Below are positions 12,401 through 25,500 of a DNA stretch of 64,000 bases, piece after piece. Under the pieces are notes generated by a model. It was not told the DNA's origin. It did not search any database and was given only the letters and a program-made list of their open reading frames with translations. The stretch comes from Cymbidium sinense (taxonomy: Eukaryota > Streptophyta > Magnoliopsida > Asparagales > Orchidaceae). The position numbers and the translations under genes were made by a program. Numbering within the stretch: the stretch's first letter is position 1; every line of letters begins with the position of its first letter. The stretch is taken from positions 312,201,001 to 312,265,000 of the forward strand of contig CM038214.1 of NCBI GenBank assembly GCA_021442155.1, read 5' to 3'.

Positions 12401-14479
12401 CCTAAACCCTAAACCCACATGCCCTAAACACTAAACCCTAAACTATAAACCTGCACCCTAAACCTAAATCCACAAACCCTAAACCTAAACCCCAAACTAA
12501 TCCCTAAACCTAAATCTTAAACTAAACTAAATAAAGCAAAATAAAATAAATAAATAAACCTAAATTTAAATAATTTACAAAATAAAATAAAATAAAACTA
12601 AACTAAACCTAAACCTAAAATAAAATAAAATAAAAAATAAAAATAAAACAAAATAAAATAAATAAAAAAACTTAAACTAAAAAAAAAAATAAAAAAAATA
12701 AAAAAGAATAAAACCTAAATAAAATCAGAACTAAATGTAAAATAAAATAAAATAAAAAATGAACATAAATTAAAATAAAATAAAACTAAATAAAACCTAA
12801 TAAATAAATCTAAAATAAATAAAAAATAAACTTAAACCATAAAATAAAAAAAAAAACTAAATAAATAAACTAAATAAATAAATAAATCTAAACCAAAACC
12901 TAAACCTAAACTAAATAAAATAAAATAAAGTTAAAATAAACTAAAACCTAAACTAAAAAATAAAACTTGAAAATAAACCTAAAATAAAAACATAAAACCT
13001 AAATGAAAAAAAATAAAATAAAAACCTAAACCTAAAAATAAATAGTAAACCTAAAATAAAATGAAAATACTTAACTAAAATAAACCTAAACCTAAAAAAT
13101 AAACTAAAATAAAACCTAAATTAACATAAAATACACTAAAAATAAAATAAACATAAAAATAATGATTAAAATTAAAATGAAAAACTAAATAAACTTAAAC
13201 TTGTTTTCAAAACCTAAACTTAATCTAACCTAAACCCACATAAATAAGCTTTTTATTTCCTAAACCTAAACTCTAAACCTAAACTAAACTGTCTCCAAAA
13301 TAAAATATATATAAATGAAATTAAAATTAAAACCAAACCTTAAAACCTAAACCTCCCTAAACCCTACCCTAAAACCCTCTAAAACCCTAAACTTTTCTAA
13401 ACACTAAACTCTAAACCCTTCTGACACTCCTAAACCCTAAACCCACTAAATCCTCTCTAAAACTTAAAAACCTAAAGATAAAAGATAAAATAAAATAAAC
13501 CCAACTAAAAATAAACTAAACATAAACCTCAATAAAACTAAACTAAAATAAATAAACCTAAAATAAATAAACAATTAAATAAAAATAAAATAAACTTAAA
13601 CAGTGAAAATAAAATAAAATAAATAAATAAACCTGGTTGACAAATTTTTTTAAAAATCCTAAACACTAAATCATAATCCCAAAAGTATAGACTTTAAACC
13701 TTAAACCCTAAACAAACAACACTAAACCTATAACCCTAGGCAAATACTTAAAAACCCTAAACTAAAACCCTAAACCCTAAACTAAAAATGGACCTAAACT
13801 AACCTAAACTTTAAATCCTCTAAAGCTGAGGCTAAACTACAGCCCCAAATCCAAAATGCCAAAGGCAAAACCCCTAACTAAACCCTGATTCTAAAGCCTG
13901 AATACCCTAAACCTACCATCCCTAACCTGCCTACCCTAAACCCTAAATCCTAAATCTTAAACAAAAACTAAGACTAAAACTTAAAAAAATAAAATAAAAT
14001 TAAACTCACTAAAATAAATTTAAACCTATAAATAAACTAAATAAATAAATAATCTAAATAAAATTATAAATGGACCTAAATAAAATAAAATAAAAAAAAC
14101 TAAAATAAACTATCTAGTAAATAAACTCTAATTTTGCATTTTCAGAAACCTAACTGACCCAATCCTAAATCATAACCTTAACTCCTCCTGATCTAAATCC
14201 TAAATCTTACCTAAACTCCCTGACCTATACCCAATTTGCCCCCTAAATGATCTAGATCTTTTTTAGTAACCTCACTACCCTAAAACCAAACCTCCCTAAA
14301 CCTAAACTAAACCCTCCCTAACCCTGCACACTAAACCTCAACCTTACCCCCTCAAACCTAAAACCCAATCTAAATCAAAACCAAAACTAAAACCCTAAAC
14401 CTAAACTAAACTATAAACCCTAAAAAACACTAAACCCTACACTACTAAACCCTAACCCTAAACCTAAAAAACTTTAAGC
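9437..14479 (+). repeat. Degenerate telomere-like (CCCTAAA/AATAAA) array, block 1
   Basis: About 5 kb almost without G on the plus strand. Two textures alternate: AATAAA/CTAAAATAAA-rich stretches (for example 9437-10070, 10500-11270, 12530-13190) and CCCTAAA-rich stretches with perfect runs of only a few units (for example about 11385-11465 and 12020-12200). Several transitions carry a landmark of GGTTTACTTAATTT or a diverged form followed by an A-run: near 10081, 11270, 11990, 12254, 13197 and 13630. Mixed C-rich unique-looking stretches (10260-10420, 13840-13900, 14150-14350) look like more decayed array. No gene is supported; the minus-strand F/L/Y-rich frames are translated simple sequence. 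Confidence 0.85.
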
Positions 14480-14499
14480 CATAAAATTCTCTCATTCTA

Positions 14500-14830
14500 G
14501 GATTATGAAAATTATGATTGGTGATGGACCAAAATTTGAATAATCATCATGGAAATGGGAATGAATTTGTGCTATTAATGGTGTCACAACCTCTCCTTCT
14601 TACCCCTTAGTGATATCCATGCTAATCCAATTTCTCAACACTCTAATCAGAAGGAGAAATCACCATTAGGGGCTTTAATAGAATATTCAATATCATCAAC
14701 CACTCCCTTTAAACATTGGACATAGAAAGGCCTTTTCAAATTGTTATTAAAAAAATCCCTTAAAGCTAGAATGTTCATATCCACTAGAACCACTGATCTT
14801 CTCTAACTTCCCACAAATAATTGCTTCATG
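14500..14830 (+). pseudogene. LINE-1 ORF1, 3' remnant
   Basis: Only the C-terminal end of ORF1 remains. The stretch near 14715-14760 reads TLDIERPFQIVIKK, which matches TLDTDRPFQTIIRKN at the end of ORF1 in LINE-3 (about 40795-40840). The DUF4283-like and zinc-knuckle parts present in LINE-2 and LINE-3 are absent here, so this copy is 5'-truncated or decayed. No start can be assigned. Confidence 0.55.
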
Positions 14831-14879
14831 CTTCTCCTTCAATTTTTCATTATCTCTTTCCTTTTCCTTCCACCTTATT

Positions 14880-17800
14880 ATGATCAATTTTCTTATTTGG
14901 AATGTTCGGGGTATTGTGACTCTCACTATTCGCAATCTTGTTAAGAGCCTTTGTTGCACTCATAACATAACCTACTTGTTGTTATTGAGCCATTCATTCA
15001 CTCTTCTAAGATTACCCATGTTGCTAGAATGCTTGGCTTTCAAAATTTCTTTTATAATATTAGTAATAAAATTTGGCATTTTTGGAATAATTTAATCAAC
15101 ATTTCTATCCTTGATGATCTCGAACAATTGGTTAATATTCAAATCTCATTGGGTGAATTTTCTGCTCTTGGTTCCTTTCTATGCTTAAAATGGTAGGAAC
15201 ATCCTTTGGGATCACTTAAGAACCTTCACCTCCTCGGCTAACAAACCCTGGTTGGTTGGGGGTGATTTCAACACTATTATGCTTCCCGGAAGGAGGAGGC
15301 TGCTCTCTAACATCCATTCCATGGAAGATTTCTCTAATATGATCCTCATCCTAGTTGATATTGGTTTTTTAAACTATGTGGCATAACTCTAGACTTTGGC
15401 AATGGCTTGATAGGACCCTCTTTAATTCCCTTTGGATCAATCAATGGCCCCTCACTTCTATTGAGCATTTGAACAGAACTTTGTCTAACCATCCTCCACT
15501 TTTGATCTCTATCAAAAATTCTTCGAGTAATCTTTCTTGCCCTACTCATTTTAGATTCCAAAATATGTGGACCCAACATCGTGATTTCATTAATGTTGTT
15601 TCCATTAATTAGATGGCCCCTATTCACCCAGATAATTCTGTTAAAGGCATCATTCGACTTTGGCTTAAGCTCAAAATACTTAAACAAAACCTAAATTGGT
15701 GGAACAAGCATCATTTTAAAAATCCTTTTGCTAATCTCTAAATTACGGAACAATTAGTTTGCTCCCTTGAAGATGCTGTCTTAATTGATCCTAGTAAGCT
15801 TGATGAGTTGAACAATACTAAGGATAACTTGATAAATTATCAAAATATAGAGGAAACCTACTGGCGTCAAAAGGTTGCTAGCAAACATATTGCTGATGGT
15901 GACAGAAATACAAGGTATTTCCATGCTCTTTTCAAAAAAAAAAAGAAAGCCTTAAACTCTATTAAAAAAATCAAAAATATTAATGGTAGCTGGATCACTG
16001 ATAATAATGAAATTAAAGATTCTATTATACAACATTTTCAAAATTTATTAAACATCAACCCTCCCTTAGAAGCCCTCTCCACGATCCCTCATGGTTACTA
16101 TTGATGAAAATCATTTTCTCACTTTGCATCCTAGGAAGCGAGAGTAGTACTCTGATTGATGGCTTCATTATTGTCCCATTTCTTTTTGCATTGTTGGCCT
16201 TTTATTAAGTCTGACCTTGTTGATGCTGTTGTTGATTTCTTTGATGGAAGCTCTTTACCTAGATACTTTTTTAGCACTTCAATTGTCCTCATTCCCAAAA
16301 CTAATAATCCTGATTCTTGGGCTGATTTTAGACCTATCAGCTTTTGCACCTTCTTTCAAAAACTCATTGCTAAATTAATTAATAATAGGATAAGTCTGCT
16401 ACTCCCTAAAATTATTTCTCCTAACCAAATTGGCTTCATTAGAAATAGAGCTATATCTAACAATATCCTTCTAGCCCAAGAGCTAGTTCATGACATTGAT
16501 GTTCCAACTAGAGGTGGCAACATCCTCCTCAAACTGGACATCTCTAAAGCTTTTGATAACCTCTCATGGGATTTCCTCTTCAAATCTTACATTTGTTTGG
16601 GTTTTGATAATTTCAGCCTCATCAAAAGCGTATTACCAATGTTTGGTTCTCTGTTATTATGAATGGTGAGTCCCTAGGTTTCTTTACTTCAAGGCATGGC
16701 TTGAGACAAGGAGACCCCCTTTCACCCTCTCTTCTTATTATTACTGTTGAATATCTTTCGAGGAGCCTGAATGATATTTTCAATAAAAATCCTACCATGT
16801 TATTTAAAACTCATGGTGGTCTCCATGTTTATCATCTCAGTTTTGTGAATGGTTTTATAATCTTTTGCAATGCCTCTATTCAGCACATTAAAACTATTAA
16901 GAACCTTTTAAATAAATTTGGCAAAGAAAGTGGTCTCTTTCTCAATGATGGAAAATGTTGTTTCATTCCTTCCGCTAAAATCCCTACCAATAGGCTTATC
17001 TCTAGAATTACTAATTTTCAGACATCAACTTCCTATTAATTATCTGGGCTCCACTTTTTTAAAGGTCGAAAAGATCTCATCTTTTGATGATCTTATCCAG
17101 AAAATCTCTAATAAAATTTCTATTTGGGAATTTCATTTACTCTCTTTCGGTGGTAGGCACACCTTGATTAAGAGCACTCTTAATTCCATGCCTTTATATC
17201 TCATCCAAACCATTGTGCCGAACATTTCTATCATTAACAAAATTGAGCGTCTCATTAACAAATTTTTCTGGGGCTTTAATAACTCCTCTAAAGATTGCAC
17301 TGGACCTCTTGGTTTAAAAGTTGTGGCACTCTCGCTGAAGGTGGTCTTGGATGTAAGCCAATCAAAGAAGCTATCACGCCTTTTCCTATAAACTGGTGGA
17401 ATTTAAGTAGTCTTTGGGCTAATTTCATGACTACTAAATATTGTCGTAAGCACCCCTCATTTGTCCTTATAAGAGACTCTCCTATTTAGAAAAGACTTTG
17501 TTCCATCAAATGGGATGCAGAATCCTTAATTTTTTGGGGATTACCTCTCCTCCTTCTTTTGGCAAGATAAGCGGATGTGGGTCCATTGATGACTTACTCT
17601 ATACCCATTCCTGCTATTAAAGTGAAATCTTTCTAGCATAATATGTGGAATAATAGTAAGCTTTTATATTCCTTCTTTTCTCTTGAACAAACTTACTACT
17701 ATTCCTGTCATTCCTACCAATCAAGATCAGATCCTTTTTAAGCTCTCATAGAATGGTGAATTCAACTTTAAAAATGTTTGGCTTCACATTAAAGAAACTC

Positions 17801-18830
17801 ATGATTCTTCCAAAGTGTTTCTCAAACTGTGGAATAACACTATCCCTACTTCTTATTTTGTTCTTATTTGGCATATTTTGAAAAACTTCATCCCTATTGA
17901 CTCCTTGTTGTTGGGTAAAGGTCTTCAATTACCTTCAAAATTTCAATGCTGCTTTCACATTGAGAATGTGAATTATGTCTTTGTTAACAGGGCCATTTCT
18001 TCTAAACTTTAGATTTGGTATGATGATCTCTTTAACATTGTCATTTTCAATGGCTCCCTAACTTTATATCAACTTCTTGAAGTTTATTTTGATAACACTA
18101 TTAAAGGTCACATTAAAGTCATAACTACTATCACTCTTATTTGGTTCATATGGTTGGACAGAAATGTTGCAAAACATCACGAGATCCCCATGAACCACAT
18201 GAGGATAATTGCTAGAATTAAAAACAAAATTAATGACTTGTTTAATGCCAATCTCATTCACTACAAACAATTCAAAGGTTATAAATTTGTGGCCAATAAA
18301 CTGGGTCTTAACTTACCGGATCAACCCTACTGTAGAAATTACAAGATTGTTTATTGGGTAAAACCTCATGATCATACTATTAAAATTAACATAGATGACT
18401 CTGTCTCTCATAAAGGTTCAGGTTGTCGTGGCATTTTCAGAAATCTTAATGGTAAAGTCCAATGTGCTTTTGCTTACTGCATTAATTCTTGCTCTATTCC
18501 TTTTCTTTGAGCTTATGGTTAGAATCTTGAGATTTTCAAAATGGTTGGCTCAATATTTGGATTGAGGTGGATGCCCTTCTCTTGATTGATCTTTTGACTT
18601 CCACCAAAATGAGAAACTTATGTCTTGTCAAGCAAACTAGAGCTCTTCTTACCCAATTTAATTTTAACATCACTCATGTATGGCATGAGGGTAATGCATG
18701 TGCTGATTACCTTGCCAATCTGGGAGCTAGATTGAATGGTATAATCTTCTTTGATAAACTCACCCTACCCAAACATTTGTATGGCTTGGTTAATTTGGAC
18801 AATACTGGGCTCCCATATCTCATAAATTAA
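14880..18830 (+). pseudogene. LINE-1 ORF2: endonuclease, reverse transcriptase, zf-RVT, RNase H (broken)
   Basis: ORF2 begins at ATG 14880 (MINFLIWNVRG, the usual plant L1 endonuclease start). Endonuclease remnants: LVGGDFNTIM near 15255 and TLSNHPPLLISIKN near 15480, then FRFQNMWTQH. RT pieces: FRPISFCTFFQKLIAKLINN (16328), LLKLDISKAFDNLSWDF (16528), GLRQGDPLSPSL (16698), a catalytic box reading FVNG instead of F-A-D-D (about 16843), and GLFLNDGKC (16930). A zf-RVT-like segment lies at 17815-18012 (GKGLQLPSKFQCCFH). RNase H-like sequence lies at 18360-18830, with ITHVWHEGNACADYLANL near its end. ORF2 would perform target-primed reverse transcription. Many frameshifts, stops and the lost catalytic aspartates show it is dead. 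Confidence 0.85.
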
Positions 18831-18839
18831 TCTAGCCTA

Positions 18840-21800
18840 TGGGATTGATCTGGTTCAATATCTGTTTAACTAAATTTCCATTTCATATTCAGTGTTGTTG
18901 TTCTCTTGGTTTTTGCTGATGTTTCACCCGAATACTACTTGCTATTTTGATTTCTATGACATGTGCTGTTGGTTTAATTGCATTTCCTTTAATTGGGGGC
19001 TTCCTGCTTTTGTTACTTACGCTAATAAAGTGTTGTCATACCTCTCAAATTTGCTGATGCATCATCCTAATACTCCCACTTGGTCAATTGTTGAGCTGTG
19101 TAACATCTGCTATTGGTTTACTATCCCCAATCTTGATTGGCGTCTTACTGTTAATGTTGCCTCCATTATTAATGATAAGGGGTTTACTCATTGTTGGAGG
19201 GAGATATACTACTTAATGCTCTATTTGTTGATGTTGTATTTTTTGATCAACAGGGACATATTTCTTTCCTTTTTCTGGAATTATAATCTGGGATCCTTGC
19301 ATCAATTCTTAACAGATATCCATCTTTTCAACTTTATAGCTGATCCTAACTTATCTGATATTCTTCTCCTTATTATGGATTGGAATTCCCTCCAGATTTT
19401 AAATTTTAATGATTATTTTAGCATTATTAAATTTTGTGTCTTCTTTGGTTATCAAAGATGAAGCGCTTGGAAACACTTAGTAACCTATGTTGTATCAATG
19501 TTACTTCCTAGTGTTTCTTATGTAGGATGCAATATTTACTCGATGTTTTAATGTTTGGTTGTTGTTAGATTTTGGGCCTTTTGTCATCTGCAGAAGGTTA
19601 GTTTGATGATGGTAATTGCTAATCCCTCTTCCCATCCTATATGGGTAGAATCAAACACTTCCTTTGTTGTAATTAATATCTATTTGTAGTAACCTTGTAG
19701 TTTTGGGCTGTTTGTTTTATTTTTCTTGACAAACTTTCTTTGCTTGCTTACAGTCTTCGATCACCTAATCTCTGTCTTCTCCCCTTAGCTCAAAATTATA
19801 TCATTGATTACCCAACGCATAATTGGATTTTAGCTATGCTTAGGGTTTTGGATTATCTTGATCAATTTGGACCTTTTGAGGTTATTGAATGGTTCGGCTT
19901 TTGCTTTATTGCTTGTCTCTTTTATTAGCTTTTGGGCTGCTGCTGATCATCTCATTTCAGCTAGCTTTGGTCTGATCTTTTCCCTATCCTTCTGGGACTT
20001 TACTTTTGTTTTGTATATTTACATTGGGGGGTTTTTTGGCCAATTTGCTGTTAATTATCATCTTGGTTGTTGGCTGACCTGGATCCTAGACTCCACTGTT
20101 CAGCAAGCTATTTCTGAGGTTGTCCTTCTTGTATAGTAGGGTGCCTTTGGAGTTGCTTTGCTGATTGCTTTGGGTAACCTCTTTCTTCCAACCTGCCAGG
20201 AGAGTGTCTGTTATCTCTTATTTATCCTTATCTTCTTGCAGGTTTGGACTTTCTTAATGCTTTTTCAGTTTGATTTCTGTCATGGTTTTTTGTTAGTTCT
20301 TTCTGGGTTTTTTATAAGGCATTGTCTATTTGTATTATGTGATTCTTTGGCCAACTTGCTGTTCTTTATTATCTTGTATGTTGGCTTCTCTGGATCTTTG
20401 ATTCCTTTGCTCAGCTAGCTGCTTCTAGGGTTATCTTTCTTGTTCAATAGGGTGCTATTGTTTTGCTGATTGCTTTAGCTAATTTATTTTCCCCTTTCTG
20501 CCAGAAATGTGTTTTCTTGTTTATTCTTATCTCTTTGTAGAATCGGGTTTTCTTCATGGCTTCTCAGTTTGCCAACCCTGTTGTTGTGGGTTTAGCTGCA
20601 AACCTATTTTCCCATTTCTGGAAGGGATTTTTTGTTGGGCCCGTAGCTGATTTCACTTGCTGCTGCATTTTCTACTCAGCTTGCCTTGGCCAGGCCTTTT
20701 CCCTCTCTATTTGGAAAGCATCTTCCATTTTGATGGGGTTGGTTTTGGGCCAACTTGTTGTTCTCTTCTATCTTGGTGGTTGCCTGTTATGGATCATTGA
20801 ATCTTATGTTCAGCCTCCTGCTACTGTGGTTTTCTATCCTATTTTGCAGACTAATTTTGATGTTAGTTTGCTTAAATTTGGTGGGGGTAATAATTGCATT
20901 ATTGCTTACACTGATGGCCTTCAGATTTTTGGGTCCTTTATCAAGAAGGATGTCTTTATGGTTCTCGGCTATTTTCTGCCCATTCTGGTTATGGGCTTTT
21001 AGGCTTTTGCTATTATCATAACCCTTTACCTTCTTCTTATCTGCTATTGTCCTCCCATTTCCTATGGTCATTTGGGCTTGGGGTATTTTGTTTCCCTTAT
21101 CCAGCAGGTTATTTTTGTGGTTTTTGGCTGTTTCTTGCACAATTTGATTATTGGCTTTTGGGTTTTTGCTGTTAGCATTTGGACTACAGCTAACTTCATA
21201 TGCTGTTGTTTTTTCCCTCTAGCTTATGCTACATTTATGCAGATCATTTTGACTATACTTTTGCCTCTCTTGATTTTAATCTTTGTATTGTTTAATCTCA
21301 TTGGGTGGATTTATGGCCACCTTGCTGGCTATTATTCTCAGGATTTGGCTGAACTAGATTAATGAGTTTGATCTTAAGGAAACTATTTCTGTGGTATTAT
21401 CTCTGATTATCTCTTATTGGATTTGTTTGTGGTGGGGAGCAGCCCTTTAATTGTTCCTTCTTATCTACTATTGTACTTACATTTCCTGTGGTAATTTGGG
21501 CTTGGTGTATGATGTGTCCCTTTATAATTGTTGTTCTCAATTTTATGAAACATGGAGGTTGTTAAGAGCTGCATTACTTACATTCTTTGCTTATCTTTTC
21601 ATGGGAAATAATCGTGAGCTGCTTACTGGACTGTTTACCAAGAATGTATATTTATTAATGTCCTACAGGATTGGAATGGGGTTAATTCCTTGCTCTTGTC
21701 TTTGCCTTGCTAGTTTGCAGCAGATTTCAAAATTTTCTATTTATTATCCTTTAGATCTGGTTTTCAGTATGGATGACCTGACATTGATGGATCTCTTTCA

Positions 21801-22500
21801 TTTGAGTTTGGATTATCATGCCATGGAGCCTAATATGTCGACATATATTTGGCATGGGATCCCCTTACCCACTTTGCTCTTTGCTGCTCTTTCCACTTCT
21901 GTGTATACGGCTTTGCCTATTCTTGTAGGTATTTTGGCTCAAAAGATCTTCATTAAATGGCTGCTATACAGGTTTGTTGGCTATGGTGGCTGTGATGCTT
22001 TCACTCCATTTTTGTTTGGTAGTAGCTCTTGTGATGAAACCCTTCTGCTGAAGTTTGGGTGCTCATATTTGCATCTGCCCCAACTTCGTGTGACTAAGCC
22101 TGAGCCTCCTCTATCCCACTTCTTTATTATTACCATTTTCAGATTTTGCTGCTCTCACTTATCATTTTTGCCGTGATACTTTAACTGCTCTAACTTCTTC
22201 CTGTCTACAATCTTGCAGGTGCTTTTCTCTTTTTTCTTGCAGGTTGCTCCATTGTGTCATGCATTCTCACTTCCTGTAGAACATTGGGCCTCATCCTTCA
22301 TTTGCTTACTTTTGTTAATCACTTTGAATCTTTTGCTTGCTTTACTCTTTTCTTTTGCTTCTGGATGTACTTAGATAGGGGATTTACTCCCTAGGCTAAT
22401 TGTAGCTCTTTGAGAAGTAGTTCTGGAGTTTATCCCTGTTAAGGACCTTATAAGCCCTTTTTTGTGGCATTAAAATTCCCCCAATCCGGAGTTTCCCAAA
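18840..22500 (+). repeat. LINE-1 T-rich 3' tail with internal repeats
   Basis: After RNase H the element continues for 3.6 kb in T-rich, A-poor sequence homologous to the LINE-3 tail. A module starting GGCCAACTTGCTGTT, followed some 30 bases later by GGTTGGCTGA/CTGGATC and CAGC, recurs at about 20037, 20350 and 20749, with a weaker copy near 21315. Spacing is about 310-400. Long hydrophobic open frames exist (for example 18892-19461, 20556-21002, 21451-22176), but stop codons are rare in any A-poor strand, and I see no protein family. Most likely a long 3' UTR; a coding role is not supported. Confidence 0.65.
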
Positions 22501-22515
22501 AAAAAAAAAAAACAT

Positions 22516-25500
22516 AGCACCTTAAACCCTAAATCCAAAACCTTAAACTCTAAACCCTTAACCCAAAAAACCTAAAAACCTAAACCTAAAAAATTAAATT
22601 AAATTAAAAGTCAACTAAAAAATAAACCTAAACCTAAACCTAAACCTAAAAATAAAATAAAATAAAATAACCTAAACTAAAATATATAAACCTAAAATAA
22701 ATAAACTAAATTAAATATAAATAAAAAATAAACTTAAATATATATAAAAAATAAAATAAACTAAAATAAATAAACTAAGTAAATTAAATAAACATAACCT
22801 ACTGGTTTACTTAATTTTTTAAAAAAAATCCTAAACCCTAATTCCTAAATCCTAAACCCTAAAGTCTAAAGCCTAAAACCAACCCTAAACTTTAAACCTA
22901 TAACAAAAAACCCAAAATCAAAACCCTAAACCCTAAATTTGAACCTGAACCATAAACCAAAAACTTAAACCTTAAACTCAAATCCTAAGCTCGAAACCCT
23001 AAACCCCTAACCCAAATACCCAAAACCCAAAACCATAAAACCAAAACCATAAACCATAAACCATAAACCCATAAACCTAATCCCCTACCCCACCTGATTC
23101 AGGACCAACCCAAAACCTAAAAAAAGCACTAAACACTAAACACTAACCCTAAATCCTAAAACCTAAAACCCTAAACCCTAAAGTCATAAATCTTAAATCC
23201 TAAGCCCTAAACCCTAAATACCTAAAAACCTAAACATAAAAAATAAAATAAAAATAAAACTAAACTAAAAAATAAACTTAAACCTAAACTTAAATCTAAA
23301 AAATAAACTAAAAGAATTAAGGAAAAAATAAATAAACTAAACTAAATAAAAATAAAAAATAAAGCTAAATATTAATAAAAATAAAATAAACTAAAATAAA
23401 CAAAAAAATACAGTAAACAAATGAACTTAAAATGGGTTTGCTTAATTTAAATACAAACCCTAAACCCTTCCCACTGCTAAACTTTAAACCTGCCATGAGC
23501 CTAGGCTTGTGGCATCCTGGTCTGACATAAAGGACCTACCAAAACCTACCCCAAAAGAGCTCTAACCTCCACTTAAACCAAACCTTAAACTCCCCCCTAA
23601 CCACTGACCCTAAACCTTACCAGACCTACTCCCACCCCCCCAGGCCATCCTAACCACTGACCTTACAGCGGACCCTAAACTAATTACACTAAACCCCAAA
23701 CCTCTCCCTAAACCTAACTAAACCCTAAATCTCTACCCACCTAAACTCCCCCCCAAATCCTAAACTCCTAAACCACTAAACCCTAAATCCAAACCTAAAC
23801 CCTAAACCTAAAACTTAAGCCTGAAATAAAATAAAATTAATACTCAATAAACCTAAACTTAAAAATAAAAAATAAACTAAATAAAATAAATAAAAATAAA
23901 ATAAACTAAATAAAATAAAATAAAATAAAATAAGAAAAATAAACTAAATAAACCTAAACATATTGGTTTTACTTGGTTTTTAAAAAAACTAAACCCTAAA
24001 CCCTAAACCATGAAACTAACCCTAAACCTTAAACGCTAAACCTTAAATTCTAAACCCTAAATCCTAAAAAACCCTAAACCCTAGACCCTAAACCTAAAAC
24101 CTAAACCCTAAACCCTAGCTCTAAACCCTAAACCCTAAAGCCTAAATCATAAACCCTAAACGCTAAATAAAGATACAAAACCCAAAGCCCTAAACCCTAA
24201 ACCCTAAACCTTAAACGTTAAAAACCTTATACCTTAAAGCCTAAACACTAAACCTTAACCAAAAATCCTAAAACCTAAATCCCTAAAACCTAAAACCCCA
24301 ATCCTAACCCAAACCCTAAAACCCTAAACCCCAAAGACCCAAAACCCAAAACCTAAACTAAACTTTGGTAGTGCATTTGGAATGCCAGCAAAATGCACGC
24401 TTTTAACATTTCAAGCATTTGGTTCAAGTAAAGTAAAATTCCAAATGCATTTCAAATACATGAGAGTATGTTCAGATTTGAATTACAAATCTGGAATTCC
24501 AAATGCACAGTTAATGTAAAGTGATGTGGGTTGGTCCGCACCACCACTCACACCGCCGCTTCACCACCACTCATCGATCGCCACCATCAGACCGCCATTG
24601 CCGATCGCCGGGTACGCACTCCATCGCAGATGTCCAAACCTTCAATTTACTTTACATTATATTTTGTCAACCAAACAAAAAAATGCAAATGCATGAATTT
24701 GTAAAGCTCTCAACCAAACAACTATAAAGTAATCCTTTTACACTAAATTCCTTTTACACTGCATTCCTTTTACACTATATTTTAAATGCAGGCAACCAAA
24801 CAACCCCTAAACTATAAACCCTGAAAATCCTAAACCCTAAAGCCTAAACACTAATCCCTAAACCCAAAACCCTAAACCCTAAACCCTAAACTCTAAACCC
24901 TAACTCTAAACCCTAAACCCTGAATCCTAAACCCTAAACCCTAAAAATGTAAAAACCTAAACCTAAAGATAAAAGAAAAATAAAACTAAACTAAGAATAA
25001 ACATAAACCAAAACCTAAAAATAAAAAATAAACTTAAACAAAGATAAAATAAAAAAAAACTTAGTAAACTAAATAAACCTAAACCTACCAGTTTACTTAT
25101 CCTAAACTCTAAACTATAAACCCTAAACCCTATCCCTAAAATTAACCCTAAATCTTAAACCTTAAACCTACAACACTAAACCTACAACCCAAAACCCTAA
25201 ATCCTAAACTCTAAAAAACATTAAATCATTAATACCCCTAAACCCTGAATCCTAAACTAAAACGTGAACCCTAAACCTAAAACCTAAACTTTAAACCCTA
25301 AACCTAAAAACCCTAAACTCTAATCCCAAAAACCTAAATAATAAACCTTAAACCCTAAACCCTAAACCCTAAACCCTAGTCGACCTAAACTCTTATCTAA
25401 CCGTAAAACCTAAACTCTAAAAATAAACTGAAATAAAATAAAATAAAAACCTTAAACCCTAAACCCTTAAACTTATTGATTTACTTAATTTAAAAAAAAA

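Larger units (their letters stand above)
14480..22515 (+). mobile_element. LINE-1: L1-type non-LTR retrotransposon, 5'-truncated, decayed
   Basis: An 8-kb LINE in the plus direction inside the telomere-like array. It starts within the ORF1 3' end, continues with ORF2 (endonuclease, RT, zf-RVT, RNase H; 14880-18830), then a 3.6-kb T-rich tail (18890-22500). It closes with an A-run at about 22500-22514 next to CCTTAAACCCTAAA. No clear target-site duplication is visible because both flanks are repeats. Gene order and domain set fit plant L1-clade elements with a C-terminal RNase H. Related copies are LINE-2 (33171) and LINE-3 (39326), from which it differs by many substitutions. Confidence 0.85.

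Noticed and set aside
9437..14479. CRISPR array or phage-type repeat array
   Set aside because: Simple telomere-type repeats without spacers, in plant DNA with LINE and gypsy elements.
18892..22176. Long hydrophobic open frames in the LINE-1 tail (189, 148 and 241 codons) as membrane proteins
   Set aside because: The strand is T-rich and A-poor, so stop codons (all containing A) are rare by composition. Frames overlap in different phases, are not shared with LINE-3 in the same phase, and match no family I know.
24521..24727. 68-codon plus-strand frame as a gene
   Set aside because: Lies within the MITE-like insertion, His/Arg/Pro-rich from CACCAC words, no domain.
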